From contig OV121092.1 of NCBI GenBank assembly GCA_921293015.1, positions 12,282,001-12,346,000 of the forward strand: a DNA stretch of 64,000 nt, read 5' to 3'. The translations under genes were made by a program, and so were the position numbers. Positions 50,701 to 62,149 of the stretch are shown piece by piece; positions within the stretch are counted from its first letter, which is position 1; every line of letters begins with the position of its first letter. The notes under the pieces were generated by a model. The model saw only the letters and a list, made by a program, of their open reading frames with translations, was not told where the DNA came from and made no database searches. This DNA is from Phorcus lineatus (taxonomy: Eukaryota; Mollusca; Gastropoda; Trochida; Trochidae).

Positions 50701-53700
50701 TGTGACGACATGCATGCAGCATTTTCATTGGCTGAAATATAGCATTTATGTTGCAATATTTTGCCGTTACGGGAACTTGCTGGAAGCCCGAGAAGAGTTT
50801 GTATTAGAAAATTGGTTGTGTAGGAATTAATCATGGAGCTACAACTGGACAATACAGTCGGTATGCACGGGTAGAGAAATGTCGGCATTACGGTGGCGAT
50901 TCTTTCGTCTCAAGAGTGCGATGGCAAGAGGGACAATTTATCGATCGTGTTGGAGTTGTGCTGTTATCGTGTCCTAAGACTTAAACACGATCAACACAAT
51001 CACAACACATACACCACACAATCACCTATCTCTATCACTATCTATGCACTATCGACACGTCCACAACACGATTTTCTTAAATCAGGAACATGTTCGCGAT
51101 TTGAACGAATTGTTTTGAAAAAATAGCACGGTCAGCCCAATCACTGTACGGTAACCACACCATAACAGCACAATAACCACGCAATAACAACACGATGACT
51201 ACACGACACTTTCGTACAGCGATCGTAGTCGATCGTACGTAGTGTGAGTTGGGCGTAAGTTATTGACCAAAAACATATATCGTTATAAACAGATGGTAAG
51301 ACCAGTGAGTTTTCAAATTGATCTTTCTGGTTCTTCACTGTTTTTAAAATGACAATTTATATTTTCAATTTTCTTTTCCTCAAAAAGACATATTCTTACA
51401 ACCATTGAACACACTTGTGATTGAGTACTGTAAAATGTGAATAAGACCCAGCACTTCAGAATCCAATTTGGTCTTTATGTGCGTCCGAAAAAGTATAGAT
51501 GATTGCTTTGATCAAAGAAACTGAATGCCATTGTTTTGTTGTCACAGCATGTGACTTGACACTTCATAAGAAGCTTGATAAATGATATGAGCAATGAAAA
51601 GCACACGGCGAATCAAACTCAGTTGATGGTAGGTTCTAGTTGCAATGATGCATTGAAGCCAATATTCTTGGAAATTCATCAATGTCATTGAAGTGCCCAT
51701 CAATTGATCCATCACAGCCAAGTTTATTAACATCAATGTTGACAAAAGGATTGTTTTTGCCAAATGTTGGAATCCCATTTCAGATCTTAAGTTCCTGTTC
51801 CATGGCATGTAACCTGAGGTTAAGAAGACAAACGTATGATGCTGAATTTGTTATCTTGTTATAGTATTAGACAAAATACAAATATCCCTGCAATCATTTG
51901 CCATTTATCGTGTTTACAAGCACATTTTCTCTATTACGCTTGTTTGCAAATCTCCAACGACTTAGATAAGATATAAAGTTAATTAACAACAAAACGTTTT
52001 GAACTAAAATTATAAAAACTGATATCTATGAATGTTGACAGTAAACATCACATTCATAATGACTAAACCCTTAACCCTAAACTTTATGTGTTTTACATGT
52101 AACAATTCAATTTTCACACTTTTTAGGGAAAATTAACAAAGAAGAAATAATCACATGACCTTGCCACTTGGGCAAAAGACAAGGAAATGTAAAAAAATGC
52201 TTCTTCACGATGATGATCACGTACAAACCACCGAAATATCAACACAAACACCTGCATTATAACTGACATATTTATGGCATTGCTATTGATATTGTGTTTT
52301 TTCAAAACAAACAGAGTGAGGAGGCAAGCCAGGAACAGAAATAATTATGGTATATTTGTGGAACAAAGCTGATGTCCCTTCGCATTTACGCACCGTCAAC
52401 ATTATCTCGAAGCATAATCAAGGGCCTAAAATGTTTTGTTTCTTCATTGAGTCAACAATTTTTAGGAAAAGTAAGACACTGTTTTGATAATTCCATCACA
52501 TATATGCATAAATCGTACCCAACTGTGCGTTCCACAATTCTACCCGTGTTTCAAAATTATATATTCTGCATTTAACTGCTTGCAATTCTTAGATATGAAT
52601 TTAATTTTCTTGGGAAACACGAATCATATGAAAGTTTACACATTAATGGTTCGTTCGCTAGTGTTTACTACTCTGAAAAGTATCAACCTAATCACCTTTT
52701 TCAAGAAAACATTGGATCGAATTTTCCGCACTTTGCTAATTGAAGTCGTAAAGAGTTATCCTCAGACGTGATCTTTGACAAATCAATTTACTCTTCTAAG
52801 TTAAAACATCTACAACCAATCCAATGTTTGTTTGGCTAAAATGTTCCAAGCAATTACCTCCAAAGTAAATTTCTTTTGAAAAAGGTTAGATGGTAAACTT
52901 TTAATGTTTTGTAAGGCTGAGTTACATCGCAAACACATAGATAGGACACTAAGGTCGCCAAAATCTCGAACACTTATGACTAGGTGCTCATGCATTAATA
53001 AGTGCAATTTCATATTTTTTTCTAAAGGTTGATTGACCATAGCTATCCAACAAATAAAATGGTTACACTGACAATTAAGATTTTACCCTTTCTGCAAATG
53101 TTTTAGAAGATGAATTGCATTTTATGTTTCTATGTCCATTATATAATAAATTAAGAATAAATTATATGAAATATATGCTCAATAATAATCACGCATAATT
53201 GTGTGCAAAGCATGTCAGAGAAGCTTTTTTGTTACGATGTACTCTACTTTAATTCCATGTATATATTTCTAAAGCCTGTAAATATGTAACGTTTCATTTG
53301 TTAGCACCAAACCTGTAGTTGATAAAATTTGTCTTGTAAATTTTGAACATGAGCCTGTGGCCTTTAGACTGAATAAACTTCTATCCATCATATATCCACT
53401 GACAAATATCTTTATGACCATTTCATCCGTAGCCATCTAAAGAATAGCAAGAATAAAATATTCTGTACGACTGCAAAACATCTTCAGTAATAGACAGTTG
53501 GCCAATGTTACCCATTTGCATCATTATAGTCATGCCTAGGACATGTAAGTTTCGCAGCTCTCAAATAAGATCAGTTAAAGCAAAATTTGAATATAATTTT
53601 TCATTAGAATATTAGTTTCAACCTCATTTTTTAACACACACATATTTTATTCTTTACCGATTCAAAATTATTATATCAACGCGCATCACTAAACAAATTA

Positions 53701-55160
53701 TCATCACGACTCCACTTACGGTCATGGAAGTTGAACTTCAAGAGAAAATGACCTTTTATATACATAACTAAATAATACTCAGCATAACATATGTCACATG
53801 AGGTTGCCTATCGTTCTCGTATATAGAAGATGCAGTTGTAACAGTAAGAATAACAGTGATCAATAAAACCTAATAGATATCAGAGGACTTGTGACAAATC
53901 ATAGCTTTTGTTCTGTTTCTATGAAGAACACTGTATCAGCACACTAATCCATTTGTGAAATAACTAAATCAACTTTTTAAAAAACCCACTGTTGCTAAAT
54001 CTAACATGAAAGAAAACTCATAAAATGTAAAACCTACGATATCCAATATAACCATATTTGTTCACATATTCATATTTGTTTAATTTTAAAAACTTCTACT
54101 CATCTAAAAGATCCACCATATTCCTGGGATAAAACAGACAAAGCTAAACCATTTGAAGTTTGATACTACTTCTAATCATAAAAGCTTCCTTGTTTCCTTG
54201 ATACACAAATTCTACTTGTAAAACATTCTCATTACAGATGAGCCCTTGGATATTCAGTGAAATATCCTTTTGTACCCATAATAAGGAAATAATTACAGAA
54301 TTAAAACAATGCGTTATGATCAATAAAGTAATTTCCTTAGCTTGGAATAAGGGTATGACTTAAGGTTAGGGTCAAATTAAAGGTAACGTAATCAAGCCTT
54401 ACTAGCCCGATAATGGTATTAGTATCTACATTGAAACGATGAAACTCTTCGCAATGAATAAGTTGTGAATCCATAAACTTCTCATTTCTTCTCATGCCAA
54501 CTTCTACAATGCCACAATTGCTTTATATTTCAAATCAGGATATGCAGACATTTATAGATGTCGTGAATTCTTCCAGAAAGAAATTTGGTTTTGTCACTGT
54601 CATTAAGTACAATCTCAGAAATCTCTCTCCTTTTTGGTTTACTTCATCAGCTTTTCAAAGGACGACACAATCTTAACACTGAGCCCCTTTTTGCATTGAT
54701 TTTAAAGTAAAATCATTTTCATTTGTAATGACATTTGATAGATATCAACATTGAGGCTATTGATCATTTAAAGAAATCTTTCTATAGAAGCTGATACCGT
54801 TGAGCAATACAGTAAGTATTTGGCATATACACACGTTGAATGATATTGGATTTTGTAATATTTATCACTTCAAGTCATTATTTCAGGAACGTTTCTTTTA
54901 AAGTTAAAATAAATATGAAGTTTCAATTTAATTTCTTGCTTTCTTTTGAAATAACGGTACGATTCAAATGATACGAAATTGTAATAATATCTCCATGATT
55001 ATTTAGCAAAAACTTGTTTTGATTGTTTGTGTTTTGTTGTTTTGCTGGTGTAAGGATATTGCGTATTAGAAACAAGAAAGGTCACATCTTTATATAGAAA
55101 ATTCAATATTGATGTTTCCTTTACACAGAAACCTTGAGACGAATTAAAGGAATAATGAAT
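47735..55160 (+). repeat. Segmental duplication, copy C
   Basis: Its left part matches copy B (TTTCCGCTTGACATTATGGG at 48060 and 41167, then GTCAGCAGGTTAAATGACAG). Its right part matches copy A (AGTGATCAATAAAACCTAA at 53852, CACCATATTCCTGGGATAA at 54115, GCTGGTGTAAGGATATTGCG at 55044). The middle, 48.3-53.8 kb, has no clear match in A or B. A further local duplicate of 47730-47910 is at 51262-51440 (TGATTGAGTACT). Confidence 0.7.
48270..53840. other. Gene-poor middle of copy C
   Basis: No recognisable exon. GC-richer patches at 48780-49060 and 49990-50050 hold no supported motif. 50930-51240 is a distinct low-complexity stretch rich in CACAA/AACAC words ending TCGATCGTACG; it has a transposon-like look but no defined ends. 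Confidence 0.4.
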
Positions 55161-55740
55161 ATGGTAAATGAACTTCTACCAACACGTTTTTAATTAAACA
55201 AAATATACCAATGTTATATTTGGGATTCTAAATTTTATCCCAAATATAACAATATATCATTCCTTCAATATCTTAATGGCATGTATCTCAAAGTGAAAAA
55301 CAAGTTCTTAATCTTGATATTAAGTGGCAAAAACGTATTATTGACATGGAATGTAAGTAAAAGCTTGGAAACGTAATTGCTTAAAGATTTTTCGATCTTG
55401 AGCAAAACTGTAGCAAGAAAGTAAAGCACCGTTAATAAAAGCACAAAAAGAGGTACTTTGTCATTTCACTTTGTCACTTTGTAACTTACCGCCTTACACG
55501 CCCGTAGCAGTCAAAATGTTCGTAATGAAAATATGAGCATGTTTAGGTCTAAGGTAATTTTATCATATATAATAGTCGTAATATCACTAATACTAGTAAC
55601 CCCACTTCCTCTGAACAACTGAAATTGTAAATGTCACCCGACCTTGAAATAATTATATAAAATGATTATAATAACCATTATCCAACCTTGATCCAAAAGA
55701 TTATTGTTTTCGGATTTGTTTATACATTGATTATTTTATT
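55161..55740. other. Intergenic, nothing seen
   Basis: AT-rich sequence between duplication copy C and the Harbinger relic. Confidence 0.4.
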
Positions 55741-55803
55741 ACATACATATCTGTTCAGAAAATGTGGCAATATTGAATAGTGGGCCTCCTGGAGAATCTG
55801 GTC

Positions 55804-57109
55804 TCAGTAAGATGCCTCCTGGCTACCACAGTGTTGGTGGCCTGGGACTCTGTCCTCTCCCTCAACTTCACCCTCATCTGTGGGCAGGGGTTCTCTGGGC
55901 TGGGGCAGCTTCAGGTTGATGGCCAGGTTGTGTAGCTGGAAGCAGGCAGCTATAACATTCACACAGCGCTCGGGCTGGAATAGCAGACAGCCACTGGACC
56001 GGTGGTGGCATCTGAAAAACACATTGCTCAAATTGCTCAAATATGTTATCTGCATTCGAAAAAATTATTCAACAATTTTCAACAATTTAGAAATCGATAC
56101 TTTTTTCACTTTCTACATTAATTAATGCAAATTAAAGCAAAACTGAACTACTTTAGGCACATGACATTCAGCTGATAATTTCCTTATTAATTATTAAAGT
56201 TTTAAAAAATTGGTTCATTAAAATTTAATATCAGTTTGTGAAAATTAAACTGACCTGAATCTTGATACGCACACTCCAGAAGCCCTCTCTACTGTATTGC
56301 GCGTCCCACAGTGAGCCCTGTTGTATCTCTCCTCGCTGGGGGTGCGGGGATTGGCCAATGGTGTGGGTAGGTAGGATTTACATCCATACCTGTAACACAA
56401 ATATATCTTTTTTTATTGATATCTTGACTTCTGTGGATCTATATATAACTAGTCTTAATTGTTTTGTATTTTCAAATAATGAAGTTACATTAATAGCTTA
56501 TCAGGCAGTAATGAATCTTTTTTAAAGATTCTCATGTCACTTCTATTTAACAGAGGAATAAGTAAAACATCGACAATGCTATTTACCTCATTTAAAGACT
56601 GAACAATGCTTTGAGCAAGTCTTCAACTTGTACGAAAATTACTTTCAAATCAACACTAAAAAACTAAATACCACTGCAATTGAGAGTCATGTTTAATAAC
56701 GAATTTTTTTATATTGCAATCTGGACACAATGAGATCACATATGGCACAACAAAATTCACCAGTCAATTAGAATTTAATCTATGAGATTGAAAAGGCGAA
56801 ATGGGATTGATTACGAACGGAATACTGGAAACGCTTAAGGTGAAGGACACAGATTGTAAACTTACCGAAGTTGGAAGTTGGGCGTCGCATATGGCTTGTA
56901 CATTGTTGGCATGGAAACCTTTCCTACTGACGTAGGCGACTTCGTCAACGTAGGGTGCCTGTATGGGAATAAGTGTCCCATCGACACATCCAATGACTCG
57001 GGGAAAACCACAAAGGTCATGAAAAGCCTCCATCACTGGTCGCGTATCGGTAGGAAACTTGACAAGCTGAAGAACGTCAATCAACGCAAAAGTTGTTGTG
57101 AGGATTATT
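55804..57109 (-). pseudogene. Harbinger (HARBI1-like) transposase gene, missing its middle exon
   Basis: Minus-strand exons with good splice sites are 57109-56866, 56389-56255 and 56011-55804 (stop). Exon 1 has GFPRVIGCVDGTLIPIQAP (first catalytic Asp) and YVSRKGFHANNVQAICDAQ. Exon 2 has TPLANPRTPSEERYNRAH then NTVERASGV (catalytic Glu). Exon 3 has CLLFQPERCVNVIAACFQLH and an acidic tail. Exons 2 and 3 join in frame as SRFR-CHH. Exon 1 ends in phase 0 while exon 2 needs two preceding bases. The expected PGSxHDSxxF...LLGDSG segment with the second catalytic Asp is absent, so the product cannot be an active nuclease. The N-terminal part beyond 57109 is also missing, where LINE sequence starts. 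Confidence 0.85.
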
Positions 57110-57173
57110 CTGGATACAGACAGACAGACAGACAGATGTTATTGGTATATATGGCCCGGAGACCAATAGTACA

Positions 57174-58530
57174 ATGTAAAGTAGTTTTAACTAAAACATC
57201 CAAACTGCACTATGGAGCAGAAGCTTGGTGTGACACCAGTCAAACAAACATACAAAAACTAAAAACCATACAAAATCAAGCCTACAGATACATACCAGGA
57301 TGCCTAAGCGGAACATTAATGGAACTAGTCAGACATGAACTAGGGGAACTACCGTTAGAAAAAGATTGGGATGATAATATTACGAACTATATTGTTAGAT
57401 CACAACATAAACCATGTATACAAAATATTGTCACACAAAAGAAACAAATAATGACAAACAGAGTAAAAAAAGTACCAACACCATTTGGTGTTACCATTAA
57501 AAAACACATAGACAAATATGAACTTACAACAGATATTACCTCTGACCCATATACCAATCATATTTTAAAACCTTCAGACCTACACGATATCCAAGTTGAT
57601 ATCAAATTAAAAGACCATATAGATAAAAAAAATCCAAAAGCTAACGACCTTAGTAGCACTCAAGCCTACATAGAGGAAAACTACTATCAAACTGATTACA
57701 TTCAAATCTTTACTGACGGTTCTAAAGACGAAAAAGGAAGAGTAGGGTCTGGGATAGCCTTCACTCACACAGGTGATGAAGAGATATCACTTAAATTACC
57801 AGACAAAGCATCTATCTTCACAGCTGAACTTGTAGCTATTCGACAAGCACTCAATCTGAGCAAAGGTTACAAAAACAGAAATATAGCTATTTTTACAGAT
57901 TCACTCAGCTCAGTGCAAGCTTTACAAAGCAAAACGGGAAAAAATAGCCATGAACTTCTACATCAAATTTATCACGGGTACAATTATCTAATTCAGGATA
58001 ACAATAATGTTAAATTTATATGGGTGCCATCCCATATTGGCTTACTTGGCAATGAAAGAGCCGACCGAGCAGCAAAAGCAGGTCTAACGCACAGTAATAA
58101 GGTAAACATGCCATTTACTAAAAGGGAAATTAAAAGCATTGTTAAAGCAATAACCACGGACGAATACAACAATAACTTTAAAGGCAACTGAGGACATACC
58201 CAGTACTATCACGTTCAACCTACAAAACTGAAAAAAGTTATTAACTATCACAACTTTAGAAGGGTTGATGTAGCCACTAGACTTATCAATGTTTGTAACG
58301 GGGTTTATCTACACAAAATAGGGAAAGCACCAAATAATCTATGTCCACAATGTAATGTCGAAGACAGCATACATCACTTTCTGTTTCAATGTGATAAATA
58401 CCAAAAACACAGGGGACAACTCCTGAAAAATGTAAGCGCTAACACCCCACAAGAACTGTTAGCCATTACCAAAAATTACCTGTACCGTTCAGTATTTCTA
58501 CTACAAACTAAGTTATATAATACATTATAA
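57174..58530 (+). pseudogene. I-superfamily LINE ORF2, C-terminal part with RNase H
   Basis: The frame starts with the end of the RT region (KLHYGAEAWCDTSQTNIQK, then HELGELPLEKDW). A complete-looking RNase H domain follows: IQIFTDGSKD (first Asp at 57715), TAELVAIRQAL (Glu), AIFTDSLSSVQAL (Asp) and HIGLLGNERADRAAKAGL. A TGA at 58189-58191 interrupts the frame, which then continues to TAA at 58528 with RVDVATRLINVCNG and a CPQCNVEDSIHHFLFQC zinc knuckle. One nonsense change, probably TGG to TGA, and loss of the endonuclease and most of the RT make the copy inactive. RNase H after RT points to the I/Nimb group known from gastropods (family knowledge). Only one stop suggests a fairly young copy. 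Confidence 0.88.
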
Positions 58531-59040
58531 TTAATAACCACCTCGCCTTACACCCAAACTCCTAACCACCTACCCGACCCATATTCTCATACCCAATTAA
58601 ACAATCACCCAACCGTAGCAACAACCCCACAGGTAAAACTCCAAGAAGGACCCCACGTTAGCGAGACTGATCTCTGAAACCTCCTTCTCCTGGTGAGTGT
58701 GGTCATGGCGACCTGCGACCAGAGCTGGGGGTGAGATGGGTTCACGAGAAACACTACCTCGGGACCTCTCGCGCAAGCCTATACAAACAGGCACGTAGGT
58801 TCCCAACGGGAGATTTCCACCATTCAAATACCGTTTATCACACCCATGTTTGGGATAACTGTTAGGACTTGGGCACAGGGCAACCTGGTTAAAACTTCAT
58901 TAAAAGTGCATGGTGTGACTACCCCCGGCGCTTCACTTAATTGTAACTGGTAATTGTCACGGCACCAAACCTCATAACCCTCACTACCTGGTTCTAAACC
59001 GGGTTCAGTGGGGAGGACAGGGATTGTACCTTAAGTGTCC
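58531..59040 (+). mobile_element. 3' UTR of the RNase H LINE
   Basis: GC-richer than the surroundings, with an imperfect hairpin-like block (CTACCTGGTTCTAAACCGGG) and GGGGAGGACAGGGATTGTAC. It follows the ORF2 stop directly. The exact 3' end was not located; AT-rich sequence with CAT/ATC words follows to about 59600. Confidence 0.5.
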
Positions 59041-59622
59041 ACGTCCATGACCACGTCCTGCAATTTGCATAGGTACAATCCCAATCAGATGACCTATAAG
59101 AAAGAAAAAACGCACACTGCGAAGACTACAACGCTGGAAACAACGGCGAATCACGGACTAAGTATATCAAACAAAAATGATAAGTACTACTCCATTCATC
59201 CACTCATCAATAAACTTAAATATCAAACACAAATAATTACAATTTACTATAAATACATTTCCATCACAACTATACATCTACAACTTCATTTTTATAACAA
59301 TTAAAAATTCCACTCCAAATACAACCTTATCTAATATTACTTAAATTTTAACATTAAACAAATTAAATAAAATTCCCCATACACAATATATTTCTATCTC
59401 TTTCAGGTACCACGCCATCTCACAGCACTCAACAAATTTATTTCAATAATATAATAAATTTGTATTCTTTACATTATCATACACCATTTTCTTTTTTATT
59501 CTAAATTTAACACATATTCACATAGCATCAACATTTTATAATTAGAGTATGATCTATTCATGATGATTAACAATTAAGCACAATATTAGATACTATTTTA
59601 AAACTGATTTATCACGTTTCAG
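59041..59622. other. AT-rich spacer, nothing seen
   Basis: Between the LINE 3' UTR and the first MULE-gene exon. The expected left terminal repeat of the MULE at 62.98-63.12 kb was looked for here and not found. Confidence 0.45.
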
Positions 59623-60885
59623 TTCCATGACGGAGTGTTCTGTTTTGGTCGATCCACCTGTCGCTGACATCCAAGAGATAACCTATACCTTGGTAGAGGC
59701 AGGGTCACAGAAAGGAAAGATCAAATTAGTAAACTCATTTGGTTTCTCATATGTGATTCGCGTAAGAAAAGAGTTAAATCTCAAAAGTTACTTCGAAATA
59801 GTTAATAATCATTTATATAGCATTTATCAGTAGTCAAAATATGCCACAATTGCGCCTTTTCTTATTTTTATGCTTTTTGTTACTGTGGACACAATCTAAA
59901 TTTGTTAATTACAGAAAACGGCTGGACAAAAATCCTATTGGCGTTGTAGTGTGAAAATAAAGAAGGAGACCTTTCCCGCCTCAGTGATACAGACAACAGA
60001 CAGTTATACAGTGGGCAAACACAGACACTGTCACCCACCTGAGCTCGGCAAGTTGACTGCTGTCAGAGTGCGAGTTGAGGTAATTACCGTGGTTATTGTT
60101 TGTAATTAACAAATAAAAACAAATCGCCGCATAGGACCAACTTTTGATGTGTCGATTATCTGAGGGCAGTATTCGATGATCTGTTTAGTGCCTGAGGATA
60201 GCTTACGATGATGTAACAAAACAGTAGCTATTTTATTTGAAACAACTTCTTTTTTGTAGAATTATCAGTTGAATAAAGAGTTTAACAAAAGAATAGGGCG
60301 TCATGATATTTGTTCTACCAACAGGTGAAGAAGAAGGCTGTGGCTAAAATCTTCACTGCAGGAAGCCAGATAGTTGAGGACGTCCACAGGAAGTTTGTAG
60401 ATGTAAACCACCCCGATGGCACTCAGAATCTCTCTACGCTATCTCGGATGGCCAACCGGACACGTGAAAAGCTGCGGCCCAAGGACCCACGTGACCTGAC
60501 CTTTGAGGTATTGTCGTTTTTTTGCAATATTAGAAAGAGAGAATTATGTTATCTTTGTATCACATCAATACATTCAATTTATCATTGAAAAACACAAAGA
60601 AGTTTATAACATTTTATTGATATTTTTACACTCACCATCTCTTGTAATAAAATTCTCGGTAAACAAACATTTATGGTTTGACAGGTTGCGTACAGGAAGA
60701 ATCAAGCTTTCCACAAGTTTGGAAAGAAACTTATGACTCTCCCATTTTTGCTAGCTTAGCCGTGTGTTTGAAACCATCGTAGCCAGAGTGACACCAGAAA
60801 CCAACATCGCACGACTCGTCCGTTACTCCAGGAGACAGTGGATCGACCATGCAATGTTTAATCCTCGGACTTGGTCAATCTACAA

Positions 60886-61690
60886 GGGTCCTAGTCGAAA
60901 TGGCCACACTGAAAAAATGGCCACAGATTGAAAAGTCAAAATGGCCAAAAAAAGGTCAAAATGGCCACACACCCCCAGTCAAAATGGCCATATGAAAAAG
61001 TCAAAATGGCCAAAGAAAAAGTCAAAATGGCCATACATTTCTCAAAATAAAAAAATAAAAGAAATCTCATTAGATACTTTATTCTTCAACAATCATCATA
61101 GATATATTAAAAACAATAATCTTCATCTTTTTGCATGGTTTGCAATGTCAGCATGGGCACAAAGTCTGTCAGTGATGAGTGTTTCATTCTGTGGGTCCAG
61201 TCAGTTCCGAACAGATGCGCAGAAGCTCGTTGGGGCTGAGTTTGCCATCCTTGTACAGTCGCCACGTTGCGAAGACTTCCTCCTGGTTTCTGGTGGCTTT
61301 GGTTCGGGTGTACTTTCTCAGCTTTCCGTCGTGGAGGAGTCTGCTGTGGATTTCCACCTGACGTGCCTCTTTGTGAAGGGCTTCCACCAGCTTGTACAGG
61401 CCTGTCACTCTCTCAGCAATGGACCGGCCGGACTCTTGTATGTTGGTCAGAGCTGATTCCTTCACCTGACAAATACAAGCCAGTTCCATGAGATAACTAA
61501 ACATCATGTCTCGCAATTACTTTATGAGGTCCCACTTAATTGGTCCCATTGTTATTGTGTTTAACGAGGTAGCGGACTTTTTCATATGGCCATTTTGACT
61601 GGGGGTTGTGGCCATTTTGACTTTTTTCTTTGGCCATTTTGACTGGGGACAGTGTGGCCATTTTGTCGTGTGGCCATTTTGACCTGTTCC
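60886..61690. mobile_element. 805-bp MULE-type element with iterated 13-mer ends, nested in the MULE gene
   Basis: It is flanked by a perfect 10-bp direct repeat CAATCTACAA (60876-60885 and 61691-61700), in the size range of MULE target duplications (8-11 bp). The left end has about seven copies of GTCAAAATGGCCA or close variants. The right end has five of the reverse complement TGGCCATTTTGAC. The tips GGGTCCTAGTCGAAATGGCC and GGAACAGGTCAAAATGGCCA (right end, reversed) are imperfect inverted repeats. Removing the element and one repeat copy restores WSIYNITVRTK in frame. It contains one coding relic on the minus strand (61184-61465). Confidence 0.88.
61184..61465 (-). pseudogene. Last exon of a related MULE gene carried in reverse by the nested element
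   Basis: On the minus strand, after a TATTTGTCAG acceptor, an exon reads VKESALTNIQESGRSIAERV then LYKLVEALHKEARQVE, LLHDGKLRKY and KDGKLSPNELLRICSELTGP to a stop at 61184. It aligns along its length with the last exon of the host MULE gene: GVYRLLSALYDEET with LYKLVEALHKEA, MIQDGQLRSYIR with LLHDGKLRKYTR, LWRQYRRGDISAAGLLTKA with TWRLYKDGKLSPNELLRIC. No other transposase part is present, so the element is non-autonomous. Confidence 0.8.
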
Positions 61691-62149
61691 CAATCTACAA
61701 CATCACTGTCAGGACCAAAGGTATGTTCATTGAAGTGATATAGATTGCGTAATATAGCTGCATAAACTTACCAATAACGCTACCGTTGATACACATGTTG
61801 CAACCTTCACTTAACAGATAAAGCTATTGGTTAAATGTTGCAATATATATATATGTATATGTATATTACAGGTTTGCATCGAAGGATCAACGCCAGAGTG
61901 TCAGAGCAGTCACTTGGTGTGTACAGGCTTCTCTCAGCTCTGTACGATGAGGAAACCCTGCTGCCGATCCAGACGCAGATGATACAAGATGGTCAGCTGA
62001 GGAGCTACATCCGTCAGCAGTCCAACCACAAACAGCAGGAGATTTTCATGCTCTGGCGTCAATACAGACGCGGGGATATAAGTGCGGCGGGACTCCTCAC
62101 CAAAGCTGTAACACTACATGCTCCAGTTGAATAAACACAGACAGACAAG

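Larger units (their letters stand above)
59627..62134 (+). pseudogene. FLYWCH/MULE transposase-derived gene, deleted core, interrupted
   Basis: Exons: 59627-59761 (ATG, 45 codons), 59915-60079, 60325-60507, 60685-60885 continued at 61701-61720, and 61872-62134 (stop TAA). Exons 1-2 form a FLYWCH zinc-finger domain, VNSFGFSYVIR then SYWRCSVK and KHRHCH. The second metal ligand, usually Cys, is Phe65. Exon 3 has LSRMANRTREKLRPKDPRDL, the conserved link between FLYWCH and MULE transposase. Exon 4 begins QAFHKFGKKLMTLPFL, changes frame near 60752, then reads YSRRQWIDHAMFNPRTWSIY. The last exon has GLHRRINARV and a helical Gln-rich end. The DDE core (about 200 residues, first two Asp) is gone: only 177 bp separate exons 3 and 4. 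An 805-bp element splits exon 4. Probably dead, though the FLYWCH half could still be transcribed. Confidence 0.85.

Noticed and set aside
50930..51250. Low-complexity CACAA/AACAC stretch as a transposon with ends at CGATCGTAC words
   Set aside because: No matching inverted repeat or target duplication could be defined by eye, so it is only mentioned as a composition anomaly.
58597..58827. Minus-strand 76-codon frame in the LINE 3' UTR
   Set aside because: It is antisense to a retrotransposon 3' UTR and its higher GC content explains the open frame.
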